Source: Stenotrophomonas sp.
GTDB lineage: Bacteria; Pseudomonadota; Gammaproteobacteria; Xanthomonadales; Xanthomonadaceae
Assembly (NCBI GenBank): GCA_003248565.1
Contig: QFOV01000149.1
Coordinates: 1 to 7,871 of the forward strand
Length of the DNA: 7,871 nucleotides
Direction: 5' to 3'
Numbering within the stretch: position 1 is the first letter of the stretch; the number at the start of each line of letters is the position of its first letter. Made by a program: the position numbers and the translations under genes. The notes beneath the pieces are model-generated. The model saw nothing but the letters and a program-made list of their open reading frames with translations. It was not told where the DNA came from and ran no database searches. This document shows positions 1 to 5,618 of the stretch, piece after piece.

Positions 1-37
1 GCTTGAACTCGGCACTGAACTTACGACGCTTTGACAT
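1..37 (-). CDS. IS3-family transposase OrfA, N-terminal fragment (continues off window)
   Basis: Twelve codons are visible, reading MSKRRKFSAEFK, a very typical start of IS3-family OrfA proteins. In that family OrfA carries a helix-turn-helix and is joined to the DDE catalytic OrfB by programmed frameshifting. The start codon is preceded by a good Shine-Dalgarno, GAGGAG at 43-48 on the minus strand, spaced 5 nt from the ATG, which supports this start. Only the extreme N-terminus is present, so subgroup and intactness cannot be judged. Confidence 0.7.
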   Translation of the reverse strand, partial: MSKRRKFSAEFK

Positions 38-101
38 GAACACTCCTCATGGCCTGTATCGGCCTTCTTGTAAGTGTCCGTGAAATCGGGGGTGAACCCC
101 A
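1..101 (-). mobile_element. IS3-family insertion sequence, left end only (cut by window edge)
   Basis: The sequence from 101 down to 1 reads on the minus strand as the start of an IS: a terminus beginning TGGGGTTCACCCCCGATTT, about 60 bp of leader, then an orfA start codon. The terminal inverted repeat probably covers about 67-101. Its TG...CCCC character and the GGACACTT block fit IS3-family ends as I know them. The other end and the target duplication lie outside the window, so the exact boundary is inferred. The element sits about 160 bp past the 3' end of a tRNA-Ser gene. Confidence 0.6.
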
Positions 102-186
102 TGCAAACGCCCCTTTCAGCAAGGCATATCTGCGCTAATTGCAGGCGTGCAGACGTCCAGAGTGATCCAGCAGCAGCCAGCTCCTC

Positions 187-210
187 ATGGCATACCAGAT
201 GGCATACCAG
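187..210. repeat. 12-bp perfect tandem repeat next to tRNA-Ser
   Basis: ATGGCATACCAG occurs twice back to back (187-198 and 199-210). It lies between the IS end and the tRNA-Ser terminator. No gene is supported in 102-224: the plus-strand frames are short or lack starts, and the minus-strand ATGs hit stops within a few codons. Direct repeats of this sort are found near integrase genes of tRNA-linked islands, but no integrase is visible here, so function is unknown. Confidence 0.6.
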
Positions 211-224
211 CCAGGCCATAAATG

Positions 225-251
225 AAAAAAGCCCTTGAATATCAAGGGCTT
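225..251 (-). terminator. Rho-independent terminator of tRNA-Ser
   Basis: On the minus strand, AAGCCCTTGA pairs perfectly with TCAAGGGCTT (242-251 with 229-238) around a 3-nt loop and runs into a T tract (the A run at 225-230). It begins 13 nt past the tRNA-Ser 3' end, the normal position for a tRNA terminator. Confidence 0.85.
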
Positions 252-263
252 AGTTCAAGTATC

Positions 264-354
264 TGGCGGAGAGGGGGGGATTCGAACCCCCGAGGCGCTA
301 TAAACGCCTGCCTGATTTCGAGTCAGGTACATTCAACCGCTCTGCCACCTCTCC
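264..354 (-). tRNA. tRNA-Ser, anticodon CGA
   Basis: The minus strand folds as a 91-nt class II tRNA. The acceptor stem is GGAGAGG paired with CCTCTCC, followed by G and an encoded CCA (264-266). The anticodon stem CTGA/TCAG encloses loop CTCGAAA with anticodon CGA, reading codon UCG. A long variable arm (CAGGCGTTTATAGCGCCT) is typical of serine tRNAs, and the T loop GTTCGAATCC is canonical. It has its own upstream promoter and downstream terminator, so it appears to be a single-gene transcription unit. Confidence 0.97.
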
Positions 355-382
355 AGATGGTCCCCGGCGAACCGGGCTGCGA

Positions 383-411
383 ATAATAAGGGGCATCGGC
401 TGCGCGGACAA
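383..411 (-). promoter_or_regulatory. Sigma70-type promoter of tRNA-Ser
   Basis: On the minus strand a -35 TTGTCC (406-411) is followed by exactly 17 bp and a -10 TATTAT (383-388). Transcription would begin about 22 bp before the mature tRNA 5' end. The GC-rich block following the -10 would be the 5' leader trimmed by RNase P. Confidence 0.7.
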
Positions 412-557
412 GCGGTTTTTAACAAAAAAACGCTATTGGCCATCCAGGCCCTGCATTCCGCCAGCCAAACGAGTGTCTGCAGGCGCTTGCCGTACACCTC
501 CATGAACGCGATGATGCAGAGACCTTCACCGTTGATATACAGCCCGCTCGGGCACTC

Positions 558-1262
558 ATGATCGAATTTGGACACCTCAGCCACGTCGGCCTGCGTCGCC
601 AGCTCAATGAAGACACCTACTACGGTGACGGCGAGCTGGGCCTGTGGCTGGTGGCAGACGGCATGGGCGGCCATGCCTGCGGCGAGGTAGCCAGCGCCCT
701 GGCGCGCGAAACCATCGTCCGCGAGGTGCGCAACGGCGCTTCGCTGGTGCAGGCCATCCGCACCGCCGATGAGGAGATCATCCGCACCTCGCGCCGCCGC
801 AACGACAGCCTGCCGATGGGCACCACGGTGGTGGCCGCACGCGTACAGGGCAATCGTTTCGAGGTGGCCTGGGTTGGCGACAGCCGCGCCTATCTGTGGC
901 GCGACGGCAAACTGGGCCAGCTCAGCCAGGACCACAGCTATGTGCAGGAACTGATCGCCCAGGGCACGCTCACCGCCGAGCAGGCGCGCGCGCATCCCCA
1001 CCGCAATGTGGTCACGCAGGCATTGGGCGTGACCGATCCGGCCCACCTCAACGTCGCCACCATGACCGGCGAACTGCGTCCTGGCATGCAGCTGCTGCTG
1101 TGCAGTGATGGGCTTACCGAGGAAGTCGACGATGCCGGCCTCACCGAGGCACTGGCCCACGGCGACTGCAGCGCGCAGGAATGCGTGGATGCGCTGGTCG
1201 CCGCCGCACTGGATGGCGGCGGCTCGGACAACGTCACCGTCGTCCTGGTCCGCTGCCACTAA
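558..1262 (+). CDS. PP2C-family serine/threonine protein phosphatase (Stp/PrpC type)
   Basis: This 234-residue protein is a single-domain, soluble, metal-dependent phosphatase that removes phosphate from Ser/Thr residues. All PP2C motifs are visible: RRQLNED (13-19), the metal-binding ADGMGGH (33-39, with D34 and G35), GTT (88-90), VGDSRAYLW (106-114), QDHSYV (124-129), HPHRNVVTQALG (146-157), CSDGLTEEV with D184, and GGSDNVTVVLV with D224 and N225. No signal peptide or membrane segment is present, so it is cytoplasmic. The start at 558 gives the usual N-terminus but lacks a clear Shine-Dalgarno. It stands alone: no kinase, FHA or secretion gene is adjacent, and the substrate is unknown. It converges on dnaQ with 38 bp between stops and no obvious terminator. 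Confidence 0.93.
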   Translation: MIEFGHLSHVGLRRQLNEDTYYGDGELGLWLVADGMGGHACGEVASALARETIVREVRNGASLVQAIRTADEEIIRTSRRRNDSLPMGTTVVAARVQGNRFEVAWVGDSRAYLWRDGKLGQLSQDHSYVQELIAQGTLTAEQARAHPHRNVVTQALGVTDPAHLNVATMTGELRPGMQLLLCSDGLTEEVDDAGLTEALAHGDCSAQECVDALVAAALDGGGSDNVTVVLVRCH

Positions 1263-1300
1263 GGCAGCGGAATTCCGTTCAAATCAACGACCGGCGTGAC

Positions 1301-2029
1301 TCAGGCCGGCTCGCTCGGCGCGGGCGCCGGCTCGCCGTCCCACCATGCGTGTCCGGCTTTCTTGCGCAGCCTGGCCAGGCGCGCCTCGTGCGCCTCCTGC
1401 TCGGAGGCGGTCACCAGTACGCGGGGGCGCGGCAACAAGGCCGATACATCGAATGCCTGCACAACACCGCTGGCACTGGTCGATTCGGCTTCCGGCTGGC
1501 CAAAACCAATTTCTTCCTGGCCCGAGGTCAGCGCGATATAGACGTCGGCCAGGATCTGCGCATCGAGCAGGCCGCCATGCAGCGTGCGGTGGGCATTGTC
1601 CACACCCAGCCGCCGGCACAGCGCATCCAGCGAGTTGCGCTGGCCGGGATAGCGCTCGCGCGCCATCGCCAGGGTATCGGTCACCGTCACCCGGCTGGCC
1701 AGGCGGCCCTTGCCGGCCAGGCTCATCTCGTTCTCGAGGAAGCCCATGTCGAACGAGGCGTTGTGGATGATCAGCTCGGCACCGTCCACATAGGCCAGGA
1801 ATTCATCCACCACTTCTTCGAAGCGCGGCTTGTCGGCGAGGAAGTCCAGGCTCAGGCCGGTCACTTCCGCGGCGCCGGATTCAAAGTCGCAATCCGGCTT
1901 CAGGTAGCGGTGGAAGTTGTTGCCACTGGGGCGCCGCTCAAGCAGCTCCACGCAGCCGATTTCGACCACGCGGTTGCCCTTCTTCCATTCCAGGCCGGTG
2001 GTTTCGGTATCAAGGACGATCTGGCGCAT
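1301..2029 (-). CDS. dnaQ: DNA polymerase III epsilon subunit, 3'-5' proofreading exonuclease
   Basis: This 242-residue protein matches the usual DnaQ length (243 in E. coli). It excises misincorporated nucleotides within the DNA polymerase III core. The DEDDh catalytic residues are all present: DTETTG (D7, E9), HNASFD (D94), and HGGLLDAQ (H151, D156). QEEIGF (171-176) fits the beta-clamp-binding pattern QxxLxF located just after the exonuclease domain. The C-terminal stretch EAHEARLARLRKK followed by WW resembles the segment that binds the alpha subunit. It is the last gene of the methyltransferase-rnhA-dnaQ operon, 8 nt after rnhA. Its Shine-Dalgarno GAGGT overlaps the rnhA stop codon, suggesting coupled translation. 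Confidence 0.97.
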   Translation of the reverse strand: MRQIVLDTETTGLEWKKGNRVVEIGCVELLERRPSGNNFHRYLKPDCDFESGAAEVTGLSLDFLADKPRFEEVVDEFLAYVDGAELIIHNASFDMGFLENEMSLAGKGRLASRVTVTDTLAMARERYPGQRNSLDALCRRLGVDNAHRTLHGGLLDAQILADVYIALTSGQEEIGFGQPEAESTSASGVVQAFDVSALLPRPRVLVTASEQEAHEARLARLRKKAGHAWWDGEPAPAPSEPA

Positions 2030-2037
2030 CAGCTACC

Positions 2038-2490
2038 TCAGTTGCTCGCGGCGCCAGCGCGCACGCGGATTGCAGCATCGCGGGCCAACTGGTCCACGCG
2101 TTCGTTGTCCGGGTCACCGGAATGGCCCTTCACCCAGCGCCAATCGATCTGATGACGCTGCGTGGCCTCGTGCAGGCGCTCCCACAGGTCACGGTTCTTG
2201 ACCGGATCACCGCCGGCGGTTTTCCAGTTGCGCCGCACCCAGCCCGACATCCACTCGGTGATGCCTTGGCGCACGTACTGCGAATCGGTGAACAAGGTGA
2301 TGTTGCAGGGCTCGCTGAGCGTTTCCAGGCCCATGATCGCAGCCATCAACTCCATCCGGTTGTTGGTGGTGTGGGCTTCGCCACCGGCCAGCTCGCGCTC
2401 ATGGCCCTTGTAACGCAACAACGCGCCCCATCCGCCGGGGCCTGGATTGCCGAGGCAGGCGCCATCGGTATGTACTTCAATTGACTTCAT
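2038..2490 (-). CDS. rnhA: Ribonuclease HI
   Basis: This 150-residue enzyme cuts the RNA strand of RNA-DNA hybrids, removing R-loops and primer RNA. The complete active site is present: D9 in HTDGACLGNPGPGG, E47 in NNRMEL, D69 in FTDSQYV, H123 in VKGHSG, and D133 in ERVDQLARD. The basic substrate-handling region (WVRRNWKTAGG, 84-94) that resembles the E. coli RNase HI handle is also present. It lies 15 nt after the methyltransferase gene and 8 nt before dnaQ on the same strand. In E. coli rnhA and dnaQ are adjacent but divergent, whereas here they are co-oriented. The ribosome binding site is weak (GGAAC), so expression may depend partly on the upstream gene. Confidence 0.97.
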   Translation of the reverse strand: MKSIEVHTDGACLGNPGPGGWGALLRYKGHERELAGGEAHTTNNRMELMAAIMGLETLSEPCNITLFTDSQYVRQGITEWMSGWVRRNWKTAGGDPVKNRDLWERLHEATQRHQIDWRWVKGHSGDPDNERVDQLARDAAIRVRAGAASN

Positions 2491-2505
2491 AGTGTTCCGT
2501 TGAAT

Positions 2506-3159
2506 TCAGGTCGCCACCGGGTCGCGCCAACTGACGCGACTGGCCTTGATCGGGCCGATGTAAGCCTCGGTGCGTTTTTCAGCTTCCAGCACGCACAAGG
2601 CGCGCAGGGCCGGCAAAGCCGTGCCCGGGGTGTTGCCCGACTGCGTCCACAGCGGGCCATAGTGCCGCAGCGAGCGACATCGTATGCCCTGCCGCTGCAA
2701 TAGTGTCCTGCAACGTGTCACCGAGGGTGGCCGTGCGCCCTGCCATTGCCAATGCGCGCGGTAGGGACTGCAGCGGTTGAGCAGGGTCACCCAGACCCGA
2801 CCGCCGGGCATCAGCACCCGCGCGCATTCGGACAGCAAGGGCTCCAGCTCCTCGGCCGCCGGGTGCTCGATGACGATGGCCTTGATCGACTCGCTGGGCA
2901 GCGGCAACGGCAGGCTGCACCGCAGATCGCCCGTCCAGCCCGGCGCTTGGGGGTTGCGGTGCAGGCGCAGGCCACGGCCCTGCGGCGGGGAATCTGGCTT
3001 CCAGAAGGCGTTTGGCGCCAGCCACAGCCACGGCGGCGAGGGAAATCCGCGCATTTGTTCAGACAGCAGCCGCTGCTCCCATTCGCGCATCGCCTGCGCC
3101 CCGGCTTTCTCAAACCAAGGCGAGACTGCAGCTTGACGGGGGGACTGGGCGGCAGGCAT
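2506..3159 (-). CDS. YafS-like class I SAM-dependent methyltransferase, possibly degenerate
   Basis: This 217-residue protein has a methyltransferase-type second half: LPLPSESIKAIVIEHP (84-100) resembles the acidic post-II motif, and ECARVLMPGGRVWVTLLN (111-128) is a clear post-III motif. The N-terminus WFEKAGAQAMREWEQRLL (15-32) resembles the start of the YafS-type proteins encoded between gloB and rnhA in E. coli and many relatives, which supports the start at 3159. The usual glycine-rich SAM motif I is not visible: the equivalent place reads WLWLAPNAF (44-52). Cofactor binding may therefore be altered or lost. Substrate unknown. It is first gene of the operon with rnhA and dnaQ and starts 11 bp from the divergent gloB. 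No Shine-Dalgarno precedes the ATG. Confidence 0.8.
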   Translation of the reverse strand: MPAAQSPRQAAVSPWFEKAGAQAMREWEQRLLSEQMRGFPSPPWLWLAPNAFWKPDSPPQGRGLRLHRNPQAPGWTGDLRCSLPLPLPSESIKAIVIEHPAAEELEPLLSECARVLMPGGRVWVTLLNRCSPYRAHWQWQGARPPSVTRCRTLLQRQGIRCRSLRHYGPLWTQSGNTPGTALPALRALCVLEAEKRTEAYIGPIKASRVSWRDPVAT

Positions 3160-3162
3160 TTT
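3133..3162 (+). promoter_or_regulatory. Candidate promoter for gloB-mltD
   Basis: TTGACG (3133-3138) is a near-consensus -35. A weak -10-like CATTTT (3157-3162) follows after 18 bp and would place transcription close to the gloB ATG at 3171. The whole element lies inside the 5' end of the divergent methyltransferase gene. The -10 is poor, so confidence is low. Confidence 0.3.
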
Positions 3163-3165
3163 CCA

Positions 3166-3171
3166 ATTCTA
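3166..3171 (-). promoter_or_regulatory. Candidate -10 box for the methyltransferase-rnhA-dnaQ operon
   Basis: The minus strand reads TAGAAT, then 6 nt, then the ATG of the methyltransferase. TAGAAT matches the -10 consensus at five of six positions. No convincing -35 stands 16-18 bp upstream. The spacing would place the transcription start at or next to the A of the ATG, giving a leaderless mRNA. The box overlaps the first base of gloB. Confidence 0.35.
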
Positions 3172-3935
3172 TGCGACTGATCGCCCTGCCCGCATTTCAG
3201 GACAACTACATCTGGGCGCTGCAAACGCCCGATGACCGCACGATTTTCGTCGACCCCGGCCAGGCCGGTCCGGTTTTCGAAGCCGCTGCGCAAGGCATGC
3301 AGCCTGCAGGTGTCCTGCTCACCCACCACCACGACGACCATATCGGCGGGGTGGCGGAGTTGCGTGAGCGTTGGCCGCGCTTGCGGGTCATCGCGCCGGT
3401 AGATGAACGCATCGCACTGGAATGTGAACGAGTCAGCGAAGGCAACCGGGTAGAATTGTCCGGCTTCGACTTCAGTGTGATGGAAGTTCCCGGTCACACC
3501 CGAAGCCATATTGCCTACTACGGCCACGACCATTTGTTCAGTGGCGACATGTTGTTCAGCTTGGGCTGTGGACGCATGTTCGAAGGTACGCCGGCCCAGA
3601 TGTTGGCCTCGCTCCGGCGAATGGCCGCCCTGCCCCCACAGACACTGGTCTGCTGCGGGCACGAATACACGCTGGCCAATGCCGTGTTTGCGCGGCATGT
3701 CGACCCCACCAACGCGGCATTGCAGCGCCGCCAACAGGAAGCCTCGGACATGCGCAGCAGTTCCCGTCCTACCGTTCCCGCCATCCTGGCGAGCGAACTG
3801 GAATGCAATCCGTTTCTGCGGACCGCCGATGCCGCCATCGTTGCAGCGATCGCGGCGCGACTTGGTCGCGCCCCCACCGACGAGGTGGAAGTCTTCGCCG
3901 AATTGCGGCGGTGGAAAGACGGTTTTCGCGCATGA
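3171..3935 (+). CDS. gloB: Hydroxyacylglutathione hydrolase (glyoxalase II)
   Basis: This 254-residue enzyme hydrolyses S-lactoylglutathione to D-lactate and glutathione, the second step of methylglyoxal detoxification, in the cytoplasm. It is a metallo-beta-lactamase fold protein with both metal sites complete: THHHDDH (51-57, with H52, H54, D56 and H57), H109 in PGHTRSH, bridging D126 in FSGDMLF, and H164 in CGHEYT. The C-terminal substrate domain ends FAELRRWKDGFRA, typical of GloB. The frame stays open upstream to 3012, but that extension lies antisense to the methyltransferase gene and is not GloB-like. MRLIALPAFQDNY at 3171 is the family N-terminus. No Shine-Dalgarno is seen. Its stop overlaps the mltD start (ATGA), so the two are co-transcribed. 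Confidence 0.96.
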   Translation: MRLIALPAFQDNYIWALQTPDDRTIFVDPGQAGPVFEAAAQGMQPAGVLLTHHHDDHIGGVAELRERWPRLRVIAPVDERIALECERVSEGNRVELSGFDFSVMEVPGHTRSHIAYYGHDHLFSGDMLFSLGCGRMFEGTPAQMLASLRRMAALPPQTLVCCGHEYTLANAVFARHVDPTNAALQRRQQEASDMRSSSRPTVPAILASELECNPFLRTADAAIVAAIAARLGRAPTDEVEVFAELRRWKDGFRA

Positions 3936-5149
3936 GGCGGCTTTGTCTGCCGTTGGCGCTGGGGATGTTGTTGGGCACGGGCAGCGGCACGCTGGCCGCG
4001 CAGACGCTTCCGGTCAGCGCCGGCATGACCCAGAACGTCGCCGCGCTCACTGCATTACCGTTGGACCCGGCCTCGCTGCCGGCCCCGACCACCCGTAACG
4101 GCCGCGAGATCTTCGCCAACTTCCGTGAGGGCCTGGCCGCACCACAGTGCGACGCCGAAGCCACCAGCCCACGCTGGCGCAAGCAGTTCTCGCACGCCCC
4201 GTCGCGACTGGGCAATGTCGAAGACGACGCGCTGCCGCTGTTCGGCTACGTCGTCGACGAGCTGCGCAGTGCCGGCCTGCCAACCGAATTCGCGCTGATC
4301 CCCTTCGTTGAAAGCGGCTACCGCCCCGGCGCCCGCAACGCCAGCGGCCCGGCCGGGCTGTGGCAGTTCATCGCCACTACCGCGCGCAACCACCGCGTGC
4401 CGATGGAGAAGGGCTACGACGGCCGCCTGTCGGCCGTGGATTCCACCCGCGCCGCAGTCCGCTACCTGAAGACCCTGCACGGCATGTTTGCCGGTGACTG
4501 GCAGCTGGCGACGATGGCCTACAACGCCGGCGAATACCGCATCCTGCAGTCACTGCGTCGTGGCGGCATGAACGCACAGAACGCCACCGCTTCCGAACTG
4601 CCGGGCCTGTCGCCGATCACCTACGCCTATGTTGAAAAGCTGCACGCACTGGCCTGCGTGCTGGAACAGGCCGAGAACGAACCCGACCTGATGGCGGCGC
4701 TGGACCGCCAAGTGCCGATCCTGAAGGGCCACACGCTGCCGGCCAACACCACCCTCGCCGCCTGGTCGGCGCAGAATGCGCTGGATCCGGCCCGCATCGC
4801 CCGCCTCAACCCCGCCCTGACCAGTTCACGCTCCGGCACCCGCGTGCTGGCGCCGGCTGCGGCCATGGGCAGCGTGGAGAGCGACAACAGCGACAGCGTG
4901 CTGGTAGCCACCCGCGACGCGGCACCTGCCGCAGCGACGCCCGTCACCAGCCGCCGTCCTGCTGCTCCCTCGCGCGCGGTCGCCTCGGCCAGCACTGGCA
5001 GCCGCCACACCGTCCGCAGCGGCGAATCGGCCTGGACCATCGCCCGCCGCTACGGCATTTCGGTAAAGACCCTGCTCTCGTCCAACAACCTGGATGCCAG
5101 CGCGGTGCTGAAGCCGGGCATGGTGCTGCGTTACGACGAGGCGCGCTGA
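3932..5149 (+). CDS. mltD: Membrane-bound lytic murein transglycosylase D, LysM-containing
   Basis: This 405-residue periplasmic enzyme cleaves the glycan strand of peptidoglycan, forming 1,6-anhydromuramyl ends. Residues 1-23 form a signal peptide (MRRLCLPLALGMLLG, ending TLAA). The SLT domain spans roughly 98-215: catalytic E127 in FVESGYRPGARN, then GLWQF (142-146) and AYNAGEY (196-202). A degenerate LysM-like stretch lies at about 268-308, followed by an Ala/Thr/Ser/Pro linker and a clear C-terminal LysM at 358-402 (RHTVRSGESAWTIARRYGIS), which binds peptidoglycan. The start at 3932 is chosen because it begins the signal peptide and overlaps the gloB stop. No lipobox cysteine is visible, unlike the lipoprotein MltD of E. 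coli, so it may be soluble or wall-bound. Confidence 0.92.
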   Translation: MRRLCLPLALGMLLGTGSGTLAAQTLPVSAGMTQNVAALTALPLDPASLPAPTTRNGREIFANFREGLAAPQCDAEATSPRWRKQFSHAPSRLGNVEDDALPLFGYVVDELRSAGLPTEFALIPFVESGYRPGARNASGPAGLWQFIATTARNHRVPMEKGYDGRLSAVDSTRAAVRYLKTLHGMFAGDWQLATMAYNAGEYRILQSLRRGGMNAQNATASELPGLSPITYAYVEKLHALACVLEQAENEPDLMAALDRQVPILKGHTLPANTTLAAWSAQNALDPARIARLNPALTSSRSGTRVLAPAAAMGSVESDNSDSVLVATRDAAPAAATPVTSRRPAAPSRAVASASTGSRHTVRSGESAWTIARRYGISVKTLLSSNNLDASAVLKPGMVLRYDEAR

Positions 5150-5176
5150 GCCACCGCTCTCAAGTGAAAGCAGAAC

Positions 5177-5205
5177 CAGAAGCCCGGCCAAAAGCCGGGC
5201 TTCTG
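5177..5205. terminator. Hairpin after mltD (possible terminator), copy A
   Basis: A 12-bp perfect stem (CAGAAGCCCGGC with GCCGGGCTTCTG) closes a CAAAA loop 27 bp past the mltD stop. The downstream T tract is short (GCGTTTG), so termination may be partial. A diverged copy lies at 5389-5419. Confidence 0.55.
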
Positions 5206-5232
5206 CGTTTGATGCGGGCTTCTGCGTTGATG
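5196..5232. repeat. 18/19-bp tandem duplication
   Basis: CGGGCTTCTGCGTTTGATG (5196-5214) is followed directly by CGGGCTTCTGCGTTGATG (5215-5232), differing by one T. It accounts for the extra 18 bp that module A has relative to module B. Confidence 0.8.
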
Positions 5233-5255
5233 TAGTGCCGAGCCATGCTCGGCAG
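5232..5255 (+). repeat. SMAG-like (GTAG-headed) REP element 1
   Basis: A GTAG head is followed by an 8-bp perfect stem, TGCCGAGC with GCTCGGCA, around loop CAT. This is the layout of the Stenotrophomonas maltophilia GTAG (SMAG) REP family. An exact inverted copy lies at 5619-5642. Confidence 0.8.
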
Positions 5256-5279
5256 GGGCTTCACCGCTGATCTTTCCGC

Positions 5280-5380
5280 TTGTGGGAGCGGCGTAAGCCG
5301 CGAAGCCAACAGCGATGAAATCACCGGCATCTGCGCAATCGGATGAATTGTCAGCTTCGCGGCTTACGCCGCTCCCACAA
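5280..5380. repeat. Long inverted repeat with 27-bp arms, module A
   Basis: The arm 5280-5306 (TTGTGGGAGCGGCGTAAGCC and on) is the exact reverse complement of 5354-5380, separated by 47 bp. Each arm also holds a small palindrome, GCGGC-GTAA-GCCGC. The shape recalls REP sequences of Pseudomonas (GAGCGGGCTTGCCCGC). RNA from either strand would fold into a long hairpin. Confidence 0.9.
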
Positions 5381-5388
5381 AGCCCAGA

Positions 5389-5419
5389 GCAGAAGCCCGG
5401 CCAAAGACCGGGCTTCTGC
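5389..5419. repeat. GC-rich hairpin, diverged copy B
   Basis: GCAGAAGCCCGG pairs with CCGGGCTTCTGC over 12 bp around a 7-nt loop. It is the copy of the hairpin at 5177-5205 and carries changes in the loop-proximal pairs. Confidence 0.75.
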
Positions 5420-5426
5420 GTTCGAT

Positions 5427-5450
5427 GTCATGCCTAGCCATGCTCGGCAG
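5427..5450 (+). repeat. Degenerate SMAG-like element 2
   Basis: It occupies the same relative place in module B as element 1 does in module A. The head is GTCA instead of GTAG, and the stem arm is TGCCTAGC instead of TGCCGAGC, so one base pair is broken. The second arm, GCTCGGCA, is intact. Confidence 0.6.
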
Positions 5451-5474
5451 GGGCTTCACCGCTGACCTTTCCGC

Positions 5475-5575
5475 TTGTGGGAGCGGCGTAAGCCGCGAAA
5501 CCGGCAGCAATGAAATCACCAGCATCTGCGCAATCGGATGAATCATCAGCTTCGCGGCTTACGCCGCTCCCACAA
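5475..5575. repeat. Long inverted repeat with 25-bp arms, module B
   Basis: The arms 5475-5499 and 5551-5575 are exact reverse complements and match the arms of module A. The 51-bp spacer is also close to that of module A (shared ATCTGCGCAATCGGATGAAT), so the whole unit was duplicated in tandem with an offset of 195 bp. The spacer differs at several bases while the arms are unchanged. Confidence 0.9.
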
Positions 5576-5604
5576 ACCGAGACAGCGCCACAAGCTGAGA
5601 CAGC

Positions 5605-5618
5605 GGCGCTAACGCGCC
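5605..5618. repeat. Short hairpin GGCGC-TAAC-GCGCC
   Basis: A 5-bp perfect stem with a 4-nt loop stands immediately before the inverted SMAG element. Beside it, GAGACAGCG is present twice (5579-5587 and 5597-5605). Confidence 0.45.

Noticed and set aside
333..1259. 308-codon minus-strand open frame opposite the phosphatase gene
   Set aside because: It ends inside tRNA-Ser and is antisense to a gene with every PP2C motif. It has no recognisable domain, though its last part (about 560-440) was kept as a low-interest observation.
1263..1308. Terminator between the phosphatase gene and dnaQ
   Set aside because: Only a 10-bp palindrome (CGGAATTCCG, 1268-1277) and a 5-bp stem are present, with no T tract, so a terminator is not supported.
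1181..2152. 323-codon plus-strand open frame opposite dnaQ
   Set aside because: It is antisense to dnaQ and overlaps the end of the phosphatase gene. It has no domain signature, and dnaQ has all catalytic motifs.
3012..3170. 53-codon N-terminal extension of gloB
   Set aside because: The extension is Ala/Arg-rich, antisense to the methyltransferase gene, and unlike any GloB N-terminus. The family start MRLIALPAFQDNY begins at 3171.
3803..3931. 43-codon N-terminal extension of mltD
   Set aside because: It overlaps gloB in another frame and would bury the signal peptide. The start at 3932 places the signal peptide at the N-terminus.
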